Shown here: positions 16,405 to 25,378 of the stretch, piece after piece | Numbering within the stretch: the stretch's first letter is position 1 | Layout: every line of letters begins with the position of its first letter | Assembly: GCA_902705835.1 (NCBI GenBank) | Contig: CACSIN010000023.1 | Span: forward strand, 10,512 to 74,511 | Reading direction: 5' to 3' | Source: BD1-7 clade bacterium | GTDB taxonomy: Bacteria > Pseudomonadota > Gammaproteobacteria > Pseudomonadales > DT-91 | DNA length: 64,000 bases | Translations under genes and position numbers: made by a program | Notes under the pieces: generated by a model | What the model was told of the DNA's origin: nothing | The model's input: the letters and a program-made list of their open reading frames with translations, nothing else | Databases searched by the model: none

Positions 16405-18040
16405 CAACCCGACCGCATCAACTACCGCTGCGCAACCCGCGCAGCCAGATGTTAACACCGCGCCTGGCAAAGTAGCTGGCAAAACGGCGAGTAGCCAAAG
16501 CAAATTAGCAACGCTACTCAAGGTGCACCGCAAGCTCGCCATCGTGCTATTACTGCCCGTAATAGCCTGGTGCTTAAGCGGTTTAACACACCCGTTAGTC
16601 GCGCACTTTTTTACCACGGAAGCCGCCCGCACCGCTCAACCACTCACGCCGCTGCCTGCCTTTAGCGAGGCAAACGCGTTATCGCCCCAACGTGCCGTTA
16701 CCATCAGCGGCCTTGAGACGATTGATAACATTCAAATCGTAAGCCTCGGCGATCGCTTCTTCTACCAGCTTGGCCAGCGCTTTCAAACGCCCGCAGCCAC
16801 GCAAGCGATATCAGAATGGCGCGAAGCTGCACCGTGGCCCTTTTGGCAGTTCAGCTATGTACCGCTCGATTACCACCCAGCAAACAACACCAAGATTGCT
16901 GTAAACGCGAGCAACGTTGATAACAACCGCCTCAGCGATATGCACCACCATCAATATGCCGAATCACTCGCCCGCTTTTACGCCGGTGACGATGACTCCC
17001 CGATTGCCAGCATCACCACACTGAGCGAATACGATGCCTTCTACACCAGCATCAACCGCCGCTTACCGGTTGAACGAGTTATCTTTGATCGCGACGACGG
17101 CCTAACGGTATACATCGACCCACTCACCGGTGAACTTGCCGCCGTGAGCGACCAAAAACGCGATGTGTTGTTGTGGATTTTCAGAAACCTCCACACCTGG
17201 GATTTTCTCGCAGAGCGCCATCACCCTGTTCGCGTTGCCGTGTTGCAAACCTTGATAGCCCTCACGCTTATCATGGGCATCTCCGGCTTGGTGTTGTACA
17301 CCGTGATGTATAAAAAACTCTACCGCAACGGCAAAGGCCGCGGTGGCAATGCCCGCGTACACCGCGTGATGGGCATCATCATCGCCCTGCCCTTAATCGG
17401 CTTTGCAACCAGCGGCCTACATGTGGTGAGCAGCAAATACACACCCGAGCACCACTTCGCCTACCAACCAGATTTAGGCTTCACCACCGACGAGCTCACG
17501 CTAAACCCATTAGCCGCCGCCAACACGATGGATGCCTATCAAATCAGCCTTGCACGCCTCAACGGCGAGCCCCATTGGCAACTACTCACCCATAGCGACG
17601 ACGGCAAAACCCCTCAATACCTCACCATGCAAGGTGATGTTATTGAAGGCGGCGATACTCAATACGCTACCCAAATTGCCAACGCCGTTAGCAAACTACC
17701 CGCCGCCGCCATCGAAGGCACCCAAGTACGCCACGCCTTTGGCCGCGACTACCCACAAGTGATGAAACGCCTACCCGTTACCCGCATCGCCTATGGCGAT
17801 AACAACGGCACCCGCGTATTTGTAGAAACCCGCACCGGGCTAGTAGCCGGCATGGGCACCCAAGCCGATGGCTTACGCAGCCTGCATTTTATGATGCTGC
17901 ACAAATATCGATTTTTAAACGGGCTGGGCACAACCAACCGCGATTTAGTGATGACGGCGTTAGTGCTGGGCATTGTTGGCGTGTGTTTATTGGGGCTGAG
18001 TATGCTGGTTCGGCGCAAAGTTCGCCGAGGGGGCGTTTGA
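16394..18040 (+). CDS. PepSY-associated transmembrane protein
   Basis: 548 residues. There are four membrane segments at about 48-72, 280-304, 325-345 and 517-540, separated by two large periplasmic regions carrying PepSY-type repeats, for example RVIFDRDDGLTVYIDPLTGELAAVS and RIAYGDNNGTRVFVETRTGLVAG. Histidines in the membrane-flanking parts (NLHTWDF, HRVMG, LHVV, LHFMMLHKY) resemble those of PiuB/FhuF-like proteins thought to reduce iron chelates in the inner membrane. It overlaps the receptor gene by 11 bases with GGGGTG before its ATG, showing translational coupling. A role in handling the ligand brought in by the receptor is likely but inferred. Confidence 0.87.
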   Translation: MDSNNPTASTTAAQPAQPDVNTAPGKVAGKTASSQSKLATLLKVHRKLAIVLLLPVIAWCLSGLTHPLVAHFFTTEAARTAQPLTPLPAFSEANALSPQRAVTISGLETIDNIQIVSLGDRFFYQLGQRFQTPAATQAISEWREAAPWPFWQFSYVPLDYHPANNTKIAVNASNVDNNRLSDMHHHQYAESLARFYAGDDDSPIASITTLSEYDAFYTSINRRLPVERVIFDRDDGLTVYIDPLTGELAAVSDQKRDVLLWIFRNLHTWDFLAERHHPVRVAVLQTLIALTLIMGISGLVLYTVMYKKLYRNGKGRGGNARVHRVMGIIIALPLIGFATSGLHVVSSKYTPEHHFAYQPDLGFTTDELTLNPLAAANTMDAYQISLARLNGEPHWQLLTHSDDGKTPQYLTMQGDVIEGGDTQYATQIANAVSKLPAAAIEGTQVRHAFGRDYPQVMKRLPVTRIAYGDNNGTRVFVETRTGLVAGMGTQADGLRSLHFMMLHKYRFLNGLGTTNRDLVMTALVLGIVGVCLLGLSMLVRRKVRRGGV

Positions 18041-18101
18041 TTTGAGGTTTTGAAAGCCGTGGTGTTGGCTGCGGCGTTTATATTTCATTTTTGTTGTTGA
18101 T

Positions 18102-18126
18102 AAGCAGGCTGCGGGCCTGCTTTTTT
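18102..18126 (+). terminator. Rho-independent terminator of the receptor-PepSY operon
   Basis: AAGCAGGC, loop TGCGG, GCCTGCTT, then TTTT: a perfect 8-bp GC-rich stem with T-run, 62 bases after the PepSY stop. A textbook intrinsic terminator. Confidence 0.9.
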
Positions 18127-18219
18127 GGGCGTGTGAAATACCACAGCGGGAAGAAGAGTACTATTAGGCAATCCGGCCAAAGTCGCCATCAACCTTACCC
18201 CGCCAGCGCTTGAAATAAA

Positions 18220-18373
18220 GGGAGCCTCTAAAAAACATAGGCGGCGCAGTGCGGGCGAGGCAAAATTCGATGAAAACGGGCGGGCCGACCCTCGGGTTTA
18301 TGTGCAATAAATGACCGATTTGATTTGAATTTTAACGACGCCAGCGCAAGCAAGATAGTTTTTAGAGGTTCCC
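18220..18373. mobile_element. MITE-like element, 154 bp
   Basis: The ends are 15-bp inverted repeats, GGGAGCCTCTAAAAA at the left and TTTTTAGAGGTTCCC at the right (14 of 15 paired). TAAA flanks both sides (18216-18219 and 18374-18377), consistent with a 4-bp target duplication. The interior is itself loosely palindromic: an AAAATTC stretch near the left third matches GAATTTT near the right third, so the whole element could fold as one long hairpin. No coding capacity. Similar 150-bp units with TTTTTAGAGG ends are, from memory, scattered in related genomes. A non-autonomous transposon mobilised in trans is the best reading. Confidence 0.65.
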
Positions 18374-18443
18374 TAAAGCTAAAATACCAAATACTTTTGC
18401 TTTACCCTTTATAACGAATAACCTGTGAATCGGTGTTTTTTGA

Positions 18444-18480
18444 GAGCAATGATTGCTCCAACCTAACGGCTAGAGCAATC
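18444..18480. repeat. Competing inverted repeats after exporter 1
   Basis: GAGCAAT-G-ATTGCTC (18444-18458) and GATTGCTC (18451-18458) with GAGCAATC (18473-18480): the central arm can pair with either neighbour. It lies 16 bases past the stop of the leftward exporter gene. On that strand no T-run follows, so terminator function is uncertain. Confidence 0.4.
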
Positions 18481-18495
18481 CTCTATCATCGAGTG

Positions 18496-20901
18496 TTAGT
18501 CTGCCCCAGATTGAGAGAGAGGCGTTCCTGTTGGTACCGATACCTGATCAGATGGATCTGTATCCAAAACTGAACGCCGATCCAGCAACACCAACAATAC
18601 TGGCAATAAAAACACATCGGCAACCAAAGCTACCACAACCGTGATGGCAGTCAGCGTTGCCATATACTCGTTCATAGCAAACGTTGATTGCGCAAGCACT
18701 GAGAAACCTGCCGTCAGTATCACCGTGGTCACAACAATTGCCGGGCCCACTTGCTCAAATGCATAAACTAGCGATTGATGAGCATCATAGCCGTAGTCTC
18801 GACGCGCACGCATATACTTGCTAAGGATATGCACAGCATCATCGACAACAATTCCCAGCGTCATACCCAGCACCGCCGACACAGCAACATTAACTTGCCC
18901 CACAAAAATAGCCCAGACGCCAAATGCGATCGCCGCTGGCAGCAAGTTCGGAATCAAACTAATCAAACCAATACGAATACTTCGTAAAGCGAGCATAATG
19001 ATCAAGGCGATAGCAACGATCGCGATACCTGTCGAGTAAAACATGCTTTCAATGTTGCGTTCGGAGATATAAGCAAACATCACTGGTGGGCCAATTCCGA
19101 TTGCAGTTAGCCCAGTATGGGTTTGCAGCCAGGTTTCAGCACGCCGAGAAAACTCAATCAATGGCGAAGAATCGAGGCTTTTTACTGTCGCAATAATACG
19201 GGTGGATGATTTATCAGCCGAGAGTTGGTTATTCAGATCTAAACCAAACGGCAGCGACATCTCATACAACAACAAATACTGTGCAGCAGATTCACGTGAA
19301 TCAGGAATACGATGAAACGCATCATCGTCGCCATGCAGGTTTCGATTCAGGCGTTTGAAGGTATCGCTGATTGATAACACATGCATGGTCTCAGGTTGCT
19401 CACGTAGCCACTGTGCAAATACATCAACCTTTTGGATAAACTCAGGGTCACTAACACCGTTGGCGTCACCGGCATCTAACGAAAACTGTACTTGATATAC
19501 GCCGGTCAACTGCTCAACCGTTGCATCGGTATGTTGGCGAATTTGTGTCGTCTCATCAAAATAACCCACCAAATTATCATTCACATTGTTCAACGGAATT
19601 AACGCGATAAAACTCGCCGACAGTAATCCGCCAACTAAGAGAACTCGGTATTTTCGCGCAACTGTCCAGTTCACCAAATCCGCCATAATTGTGGCCAGGT
19701 GCTGACGCTGCTCCCCGCCACTGACTTTAAGCGGAAGTAGAATAACCAACGCGGGTAAAAAGCTTACCGAAAACACAAAAGCTGCGACAACGCCGATCGC
19801 GGTAATATTACCCAGATCGTTAAACGGCGGCGCGTCTGACAGGTTCATGGTCAAAAAGCCAACGGCCGTTGTCAGGCTCGTTAAAAATATCGGCTGCAAA
19901 TTAACACGCATACTCTCGATAACCGCATCGCGCTTACTGAGCCCACGCCGCATACCTTGCAGCAAAGTCACTAGATAGTGAATGGAATCTGCCACAGCCA
20001 ATGTGGTGATAATGGTCGGTGCCGAAGCAGAGGGTGGCGTTAAAAGAATACCTGCCCATCCGCCACCACCCATGCCGGTAACCACCGACAATATCAGCAC
20101 GGCAAGCGTTGCCAATGTTGCCCAAACTGACCGTAACAGCAGCCAAGTGATGAGTATGATCATCAGGTACATCAGAGGCACCAGTGTCATTGCATCATCA
20201 GCCGATGATTGAACAAAAGCGTCATTTACCATGACGGTGCCAGTCGTCAAAATACTAACGGGGTAGTTTGCTTCGATGGCGGCCACCAGTTCACGAGCGC
20301 CATTGGCGGCCGATGGCATCTCTTCGATGGTCTTACCCGGGAAGTTAAATGTAACGAGCACACCGGTAACATTGGCATTTTTGTCAACTAGTAGATCGAT
20401 TAACGCGGGTTCACTCAGTGCAATATCACGAATCGCCGCAAATTCATTGGCATCAATCTGTGCAGGGTCTTCCATCAGGTCTTCAACGATAAGATCGTCA
20501 TCTTCTGCATAGGTATTTTGGAAGTTTGCAACGGAATCAACGCGTATCGAAAACGGCAACTGCCATGCCTGGTCGGTTAACTCGCGGATAGCGCCTGCAA
20601 CTGCCGGCTCAAACACTGATTGCCCTTCATTCGGCTTTATAGTGAAAAATAACGTATCCGAACGCGCATAGGTTTGTTGCATTTGCTCGAACGCGTTTAG
20701 CTCCGGGTTATCGTCGCTAAAAAACGCACGGTAATCCTGATTAAAACCTAATTTACTGGCACCTGAACCCACAACTCCGGCCAACAATAGACACAGAGCG
20801 AGCACCAAAAATGGATGGTCGGCAACCCAAACACCAAACTGATAGCCCAAACCCGACTGCGCCGGGTCACCACTTCTAGGCTCCCGTCTTTGGTATGACA
20901 T
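18496..20901 (-). CDS. RND superfamily (MMPL-type) exporter 1
   Basis: About 801 residues with two-fold internal symmetry: each half has one membrane helix, a large periplasmic loop and then a bundle of five to six helices. Conserved fourth-helix-type motifs are LAVADSIHYL and GIVVDDAVHIL, the latter carrying the Asp pair thought to relay protons. It belongs with the COG1033/MMPL group that exports lipids, hopanoids or hydrophobic compounds without needing an MFP or TolC gene nearby, and none is adjacent. The start at 20901 (MSYQRREPR) follows AAAGGGGG; a longer frame would run through the operator and is rejected. A TetR regulator lies upstream on the same strand and a shared palindrome indicates control by it. 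The substrate is unknown. Confidence 0.9.
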   Translation of the reverse strand: MSYQRREPRSGDPAQSGLGYQFGVWVADHPFLVLALCLLLAGVVGSGASKLGFNQDYRAFFSDDNPELNAFEQMQQTYARSDTLFFTIKPNEGQSVFEPAVAGAIRELTDQAWQLPFSIRVDSVANFQNTYAEDDDLIVEDLMEDPAQIDANEFAAIRDIALSEPALIDLLVDKNANVTGVLVTFNFPGKTIEEMPSAANGARELVAAIEANYPVSILTTGTVMVNDAFVQSSADDAMTLVPLMYLMIILITWLLLRSVWATLATLAVLILSVVTGMGGGGWAGILLTPPSASAPTIITTLAVADSIHYLVTLLQGMRRGLSKRDAVIESMRVNLQPIFLTSLTTAVGFLTMNLSDAPPFNDLGNITAIGVVAAFVFSVSFLPALVILLPLKVSGGEQRQHLATIMADLVNWTVARKYRVLLVGGLLSASFIALIPLNNVNDNLVGYFDETTQIRQHTDATVEQLTGVYQVQFSLDAGDANGVSDPEFIQKVDVFAQWLREQPETMHVLSISDTFKRLNRNLHGDDDAFHRIPDSRESAAQYLLLYEMSLPFGLDLNNQLSADKSSTRIIATVKSLDSSPLIEFSRRAETWLQTHTGLTAIGIGPPVMFAYISERNIESMFYSTGIAIVAIALIIMLALRSIRIGLISLIPNLLPAAIAFGVWAIFVGQVNVAVSAVLGMTLGIVVDDAVHILSKYMRARRDYGYDAHQSLVYAFEQVGPAIVVTTVILTAGFSVLAQSTFAMNEYMATLTAITVVVALVADVFLLPVLLVLLDRRSVLDTDPSDQVSVPTGTPLSQSGAD

Positions 20902-20915
20902 AAATCCCCCTTTTA

Positions 20916-20960
20916 GGAACCGATCGGTTCCATTTAATGCAAAAAAAACCGCCATGATAA
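20916..20960 (-). promoter_or_regulatory. Promoter and TetR operator of exporter 1
   Basis: On the minus strand: -35 TTATCA (20960-20955), a 17-bp spacer, -10 TTAAAT (20937-20932), then directly GGAACCGATCGGTTCC (20931-20916), a perfect 16-bp palindrome covering the expected start point. The core AACCGATCGGT also occurs in the regulator's own promoter. Confidence 0.75.
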
Positions 20961-21024
20961 CGGCGATATTTATTTATAATTTTTTACAAGTGACCTACCT
21001 ATGGCGACTCAGCCACTTGTCATA

Positions 21025-21627
21025 TCAGGCTTCGTCCGCAGGTGGTTTCAACAACCCGAATACCAAATCAATCAAGTGTTCGCCCGTCGGTTTATCAATG
21101 GCATCAACGACCGCAACATTGAGCCCCAGATAGACCAGCCCCAACAGCATCGTAATGTCAGCGCCCGCAATATCTTGTCGAAGCTCACCTGCCTGCTGTG
21201 CCTCATCAACCTTCGCATTCATCATGCCAAGAATGTGTTCACGATGAGATGCCAAGCGTTCACGTACAGCTTCATCATGTGGCCCGAGCTCTAACGTGGT
21301 ATTCATCGCTAAACACCCCTTGCAGGTTTCTTCGTCCTGATCGGCATGATTCAACATGGCCTTTTGCCAATTTTGCAATGAGGCCAAAGGTGTATCACCT
21401 GACGCAATGCTGTCACGCGAAAGCTGGGTAAACTCATCCATATAGCGGCCGATGGCATGCATAAACAATTGGTGTTTGTCACCAAATGCTTTGTAAATGC
21501 TGCCTTTCGACAAACCAGTAGCGGCCATCAGGTCAGTTAACGAGGTCGCCTCATAGCCACTTCGCCAAAACGCCCGCATGACGGCATCCAGCACTTCGTC
21601 TTCATCAAATTCGCGTTGTCTTGCCAT
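21025..21627 (-). CDS. TetR/AcrR-family repressor
   Basis: 200 residues. The N-terminal helix-turn-helix reads TSLTDLMAATGLSKGSIYKAFGDKHQLF at about 28-55, typical of TetR. The C-terminal ligand domain contains CKGCLAMNTTLELG, a segment seen in the TetR_C group related to regulators that sense electrophiles or dyes. Its own promoter carries the palindrome ACCGATCGGT next to a perfect -10, and the exporter gene downstream on the same strand carries a matching palindrome. The simplest model is autorepression plus repression of the exporter, relieved by an export substrate. The ligand is unknown. Confidence 0.92.
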   Translation of the reverse strand: MARQREFDEDEVLDAVMRAFWRSGYEATSLTDLMAATGLSKGSIYKAFGDKHQLFMHAIGRYMDEFTQLSRDSIASGDTPLASLQNWQKAMLNHADQDEETCKGCLAMNTTLELGPHDEAVRERLASHREHILGMMNAKVDEAQQAGELRQDIAGADITMLLGLVYLGLNVAVVDAIDKPTGEHLIDLVFGLLKPPADEA

Positions 21628-21678
21628 ATTTCAGAATAAAAACCTGTCAGGCAGTACTGACCAAATCAGTATCACCGG

Positions 21679-21695
21679 ATTATAGACCGATCGGT
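21679..21695 (-). promoter_or_regulatory. Promoter -10 and TetR operator of the regulator gene
   Basis: On the minus strand a perfect -10 TATAAT (21684-21679) is preceded by ACCGATCGGT (21695-21686), which would block RNA polymerase when occupied. The -35 is weak. The core matches the operator before exporter 1. Confidence 0.75.
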
Positions 21696-21853
21696 TTACA
21701 AATAAACCCCTATTTGGAATTTATTAGTTAAGGGGGGCATTTTAGAGGTGTTGGAGGGGATTCACCAGCAGACTCTCGACCTAGGCTTCTAGCCCATGTC
21801 GTTGCCGGCAAGAAAGAAATCGATGCACCACCGAGATCAGTACTCTCTGTAGG

Positions 21854-22261
21854 TTAGCGTTCAACCGGTATTGCATAGGTACCCACTGCGTGCGCAACAG
21901 GCTCAGAAAAACCGTCAGAGTATATGTTCGCTTCACCGACAATCTGCGTTCTGCCAACTTTAATCAGTGAGCAATGCCCAACGAGATCCTTATTCGAAAG
22001 GGGACTGCGCAAAAAGTTAATATTCAGATTGGTGGTAACTGCCTCCCACTCCAATCCTAGCTCGCCAAGTATGGCCGCATGCAATAAGGCATCAGCCAGT
22101 TCCATCATTGCGGGGCCAGATACCGTGTCACCTGGCCTCAAGTGCCTTCGCGAAATACACATTCGCATACGGGCCGACCGGGTCCCAACTGACTCAACAA
22201 CAACACCTGACTCTGGAAACATTTCAGAAAAAAACGTATTCAGTCGCTGTGTCGAAAACAT
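21854..22261 (-). CDS. PaaI-type hotdog thioesterase-like protein
   Basis: About 135 residues, the usual size for a single hotdog domain. HLRPGDTVSGPAMMELADALLHAAILGELG is the long hotdog helix with its leading loop, and ALTTNL-like AVTTNLNINFLRSPL is the following strand of the PaaI/DUF4442 group. Such enzymes hydrolyse acyl- or aryl-CoA thioesters. The ATG at 22261 has GGGAG 5 bases upstream; an adjacent ATG at 22264 and longer starts are less well placed. The catalytic residue in helix position (Asp/Glu-type, ELADA) is present. Substrate not known. It is divergent from an epoxide-hydrolase-like gene. Confidence 0.75.
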   Translation of the reverse strand: MFSTQRLNTFFSEMFPESGVVVESVGTRSARMRMCISRRHLRPGDTVSGPAMMELADALLHAAILGELGLEWEAVTTNLNINFLRSPLSNKDLVGHCSLIKVGRTQIVGEANIYSDGFSEPVAHAVGTYAIPVER

Positions 22262-22536
22262 CATCACTCCCGTTTGCAATTTTACTGAATCGCCAATATC
22301 TATGGCTTACTCTGTAACTATAGCAACAGACTTGTACCAACCATCATTACTAGCAATCGCCAATAGAAACAATCACTGCGCGAGCGCTTAAACAAATCAA
22401 TGGGGCAATCTACATCAACAAAAACGCAATCTGGCACCAATTTAATTTGCCCGTCAGCCGCTGATCTGCAAACATCACGCCCAGTGAGTTAGTCAGGATC
22501 AGCGATTCAGGTTTGGAATCTTTATTCGGAGGCCCT

Positions 22537-23436
22537 ATGCAATTATCAGATATCCCCTTCACATCAAGACAAATCAATGTCAATTCGGTGAACTGGAGCG
22601 TCGCCTGTGCTGGCGATGAAAACAGTGACAAAGTCGCGTTATTGATGCACGGATTTCCGGATATTCCGGAAACCTGGCGCCACCAACTGCCGCTGCTTAT
22701 CGAACAGGGCTACCGCGTCTTAGTGCCTTACCTGCCTGGCTATGGCGAATCGGGGTTAGTCAACAGCAGTCAGTACTATCCGGGCAATTTTGCTAAGGAT
22801 ATACCGGCACTGCTCGATGCGATGGATATCGAAAAAGTGACTTACATTGGTCATGACTGGGGGGCCTACGCGGGCTGGCTGTTTGCTGCCGCAGCACCGG
22901 AACGTGTTGAGAAATTAATCGCGGTAGCGATTCCACACTACACAGGTTTGATCAGAGCAGATGCAAAACAGGTGTATCGTTCTCGTTACATTCTGGAGAT
23001 GGCTCTGCCGGGTTCGACTTGGCTATTCAAACGCAAAGCGATGCACAAGCTGTATCTTTTATACCGAGAGTGGTCACCCGACTGGGATATAGATTTCAAC
23101 CACCTGCAGGCGGTAAAAGATTGCCTGAGCCAACATAACTCACTGAAAGCCGCGTTGAGCTATTACCGCACATCCATGCTTCAAGGCGCGACTGATACCC
23201 AGCTTCAGAAGCTGTTGAAAGCCCCGATAAGTATCCCCGTCTTATCCATAGCGGGCATCAAAGACGGTTGTATTGGTGTGGGCAGCTTCGAACATCAGAA
23301 TCTTGGCCCCAATGCTGATTTTGACTCAGAAGTCATCTTAGGCGCGGGGCATTTCTGCCACTTGGAACGACCTGAAGCGTTCAACCCATTAATGATGGAT
23401 TTCTTGCAGCGCGATACTGCTGAAAAGACTGTGTAG
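22537..23436 (+). CDS. Alpha/beta hydrolase, epoxide hydrolase-like
   Basis: 299 residues and no signal peptide. The start at 22537 has GGAGG 4 bases upstream. HGFP at 38-41, then the nucleophile elbow G-H-D-W-G-A with Asp107, fit soluble epoxide hydrolases. A helical cap region covers roughly 140-215 (YRSRYILEMALPGSTWLF). The C-terminal histidine is in GAGHFCHLERPE. Epoxide hydrolases open epoxides to diols by an Asp-ester intermediate. The two cap tyrosines that activate the epoxide cannot be fixed by eye, so related activities remain possible. Confidence 0.87.
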   Translation: MQLSDIPFTSRQINVNSVNWSVACAGDENSDKVALLMHGFPDIPETWRHQLPLLIEQGYRVLVPYLPGYGESGLVNSSQYYPGNFAKDIPALLDAMDIEKVTYIGHDWGAYAGWLFAAAAPERVEKLIAVAIPHYTGLIRADAKQVYRSRYILEMALPGSTWLFKRKAMHKLYLLYREWSPDWDIDFNHLQAVKDCLSQHNSLKAALSYYRTSMLQGATDTQLQKLLKAPISIPVLSIAGIKDGCIGVGSFEHQNLGPNADFDSEVILGAGHFCHLERPEAFNPLMMDFLQRDTAEKTV

Positions 23437-23446
23437 TATCAGGCTT

Positions 23447-23466
23447 GCGCCGACTAGAATCGGCGC
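23447..23466 (+). terminator. GC stem-loop after the epoxide hydrolase-like gene
   Basis: GCGCCGA, a 6-base loop, TCGGCGC, 11 bases past the stop. A strong stem but no T-run follows, so it may only stabilise the transcript end. Confidence 0.4.
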
Positions 23467-23474
23467 TGCTCCCG

Positions 23475-23491
23475 ATCAATCAGTGATTGAT
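23475..23491. repeat. Perfect 17-bp palindrome
   Basis: ATCAATCA-G-TGATTGAT between convergent genes. Too tight for an RNA hairpin of this length, so a protein site or a remnant is possible. Role unknown. Confidence 0.4.
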
Positions 23492-23540
23492 ATCAGTAAA
23501 TAGGCGCCGTATCACCCTTGAATTGAATTCCGGTGTGACA

Positions 23541-24188
23541 TCATGCCTTCGACATACTCACACACTCAAACCGTGATTGCGCGATTTTGTCAGATTTTAA
23601 CAACGCAGCGAAGATGAATAACCAAACCATAGGAATCGCATAAGCAACTCGCTGATAAAACCCAAAGTCGCTACCGCTTTCAAGTGATGTTGCCAGCGGA
23701 GAGAATACGATAAACTGAGCAACCACAGTGGCTGCAGATAAAAAACCAAACCAGCTAACACTGCTACGTTGTCGTGCCAAAAATACCCACATCGCAGGGG
23801 CAATCAAGAACGACACTGTCATCAACACCGCACCAATACCATGAATCTGCTGACTTTCTAACGTGCTGTCTGGGTTGCAACCGACATCACAAGGAAACGC
23901 TCCAGCAATCCAGCTACCGATGCCGTGCAGGATAATCATCAAGCCGGAAAGCCGTGCAGTCCAGCAGCGGCAATAACCGATGACAAAAACCCCAAAACCA
24001 ATAAACAGAGCCCCGAGAGGGTAATTGTTGATAAACGGTGATATTGCGGCCACCGGGCTACCCATCGCGTGCAATTCACTCAAGGCTTGATCCATATGGC
24101 TATAGCCAGGATACATTGTGGCAGTAAGCATCACGCCGATAACCAACCAGATCGGTGCGATCAATCCGCATAAATTTAGGAACTTCAT
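23541..24188 (-). CDS. DUF998-family integral membrane protein
   Basis: About 215 residues with six hydrophobic helices starting at FLNLCGLIAPIWLVIGVML. The motif FPCDVGCNPDSTLESQQIHGIGA between helices three and four, with its Cys-Asp and His, is the DUF998 hallmark. The start at 24188 (MKFLNL) has GGATG nearby. A TTG at 24230 overlaps the stop of the preceding RDD gene as TTGA and could give coupled initiation with 14 more residues. Family function is unknown. It is likely co-transcribed with the RDD gene. Confidence 0.78.
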   Translation of the reverse strand: MKFLNLCGLIAPIWLVIGVMLTATMYPGYSHMDQALSELHAMGSPVAAISPFINNYPLGALFIGFGVFVIGYCRCWTARLSGLMIILHGIGSWIAGAFPCDVGCNPDSTLESQQIHGIGAVLMTVSFLIAPAMWVFLARQRSSVSWFGFLSAATVVAQFIVFSPLATSLESGSDFGFYQRVAYAIPMVWLFIFAALLKSDKIAQSRFECVSMSKA

Positions 24189-24226
24189 CTTACATCCAGT
24201 ATTCGAGGTATTGGTTTGGGCGTTAA

Positions 24227-24736
24227 TCAAGGATCGTTAACGACGATCGTGTCGCCCACTATGTCATGCAAACATCGTTTGTCTTTACGAAATATCATCA
24301 AGGCATCAATGAGGGACAGGAATCCTAAAAAGCCAGGTAGCTGTCCAAACATCAGATATGAAACATAACGGCGCAACTGATGTTTACCCAATGATGGAAA
24401 CTCTCCAGATACCGTAACCACTCGGATACCAAACAACTTTTTACCTAGGGTTTTTCCCTCGGTTTTCATCCAATACCCGTGAATTGCAAAGTACAACACA
24501 ATAGCAACAACACTCATGGCTGCTTCCATCGTCAACGTCGGTTCTATGCCTTCCATGATGTCATCAAAAAAGCCGACGAAATACATTATCGGAACAATGA
24601 CTACCACTAAAAACAAAGTGTCCACTAGTGATGCAAACAAGCGCTTCCATCGTGACGCTAGTTCATAGGCTGGGTTACTATCAACAACAGGGACGTCGAG
24701 CGTGGCATCAGGCGCTTTATAAATATCATCAGTCAT
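24227..24736 (-). CDS. RDD-family membrane protein
   Basis: 169 residues. A short soluble N-terminus precedes ASRWKRLFASLVDTLFLVVVIVPIMYFVG, the first helix holding the Arg and Asp that name the family. A second helix (MSVVAIVLYFAIHGYW) and the TEGKTLGKKLFGIRVV loop follow. The C-terminal helices include GFLSLIDALMIF and the conserved RCLHDIVGDTIVV ending. RDD proteins are small membrane proteins with suggested transport or Na+/H+ antiport roles in a few cases. Overlaps or abuts the DUF998 gene. Confidence 0.85.
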   Translation of the reverse strand: MTDDIYKAPDATLDVPVVDSNPAYELASRWKRLFASLVDTLFLVVVIVPIMYFVGFFDDIMEGIEPTLTMEAAMSVVAIVLYFAIHGYWMKTEGKTLGKKLFGIRVVTVSGEFPSLGKHQLRRYVSYLMFGQLPGFLGFLSLIDALMIFRKDKRCLHDIVGDTIVVNDP

Positions 24737-24774
24737 GGCAAATACTCACCGTATTTTCGATCACAAACGGTATT

Positions 24775-25212
24775 TTATGAATAGGTATAAAAGTGCCACG
24801 TACTCTTGCTGGTGTCCATACTGTCGTACAACGACTGAGCCGTTTTGTTATCAGGTGCCGTCACCCATTGAAGCCGTTTAGCGCCGCTATCGATGGCGAA
24901 ATCTCGACAGTAGTCGATCAACTGACGAGCAATGCCCTGCCCTCGATATTCAGGCAGTGTATAAACATCGTTTAACGTAGCAACTTTGGCGGTGATGGTG
25001 GACGTAAAGGTAAAGTAGACTGTTGCAAATGCCACGACTTGCCCTTCGTGGCGATACAAAAATTGGCACCCTGCCGGGTTATCTGGCCCGAATTGGCTGA
25101 AAAAAACATGATTTCTGTCATCACAAATATCCTCAACCTGATAGAAAGTTTGGTATTCACGAATCAGAGGTAGAATCTCAGACAAGGTCTCTGAAGTAGC
25201 GGGCTCAATCAT
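24775..25212 (-). CDS. GNAT-family N-acetyltransferase
   Basis: 145 residues forming a single GNAT domain. Motif A is LNDVYTLPEYRGQGIARQLIDYC at about 80-102, containing the acetyl-CoA pyrophosphate loop R-G-Q-G-I-A. The C-terminal strand ends AKRLQWVTAPDNKTAQSLYDSM, the usual LYxxxGF position with Asp-Ser-Met in place. It transfers an acetyl group to an amine; the acceptor is unknown. It lies 38 bases downstream-side of the RDD gene's start on the same strand, so this may be the first gene of a three-gene unit. Confidence 0.88.
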   Translation of the reverse strand: MIEPATSETLSEILPLIREYQTFYQVEDICDDRNHVFFSQFGPDNPAGCQFLYRHEGQVVAFATVYFTFTSTITAKVATLNDVYTLPEYRGQGIARQLIDYCRDFAIDSGAKRLQWVTAPDNKTAQSLYDSMDTSKSTWHFYTYS

Positions 25213-25378
25213 ATTTCAGCTATCGGTATAGAAGACTTGTATTAAGGTCAGTTGTCTTAAAGTCAAAAGGCGCGGCGCTCACTACCAGCAAAATTCACCA
25301 GCAAACCGGCTTCGGCGGTTCCCATTAATCGGCATTAAAACAGCTGCCACAACTAACTGCAATTAACAGCGGCGTGAA

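Noticed and set aside
21001-21294. 97-codon frame on the plus strand
   Set aside because: Antisense to the TetR gene, which is strongly supported by its helix-turn-helix and operator.
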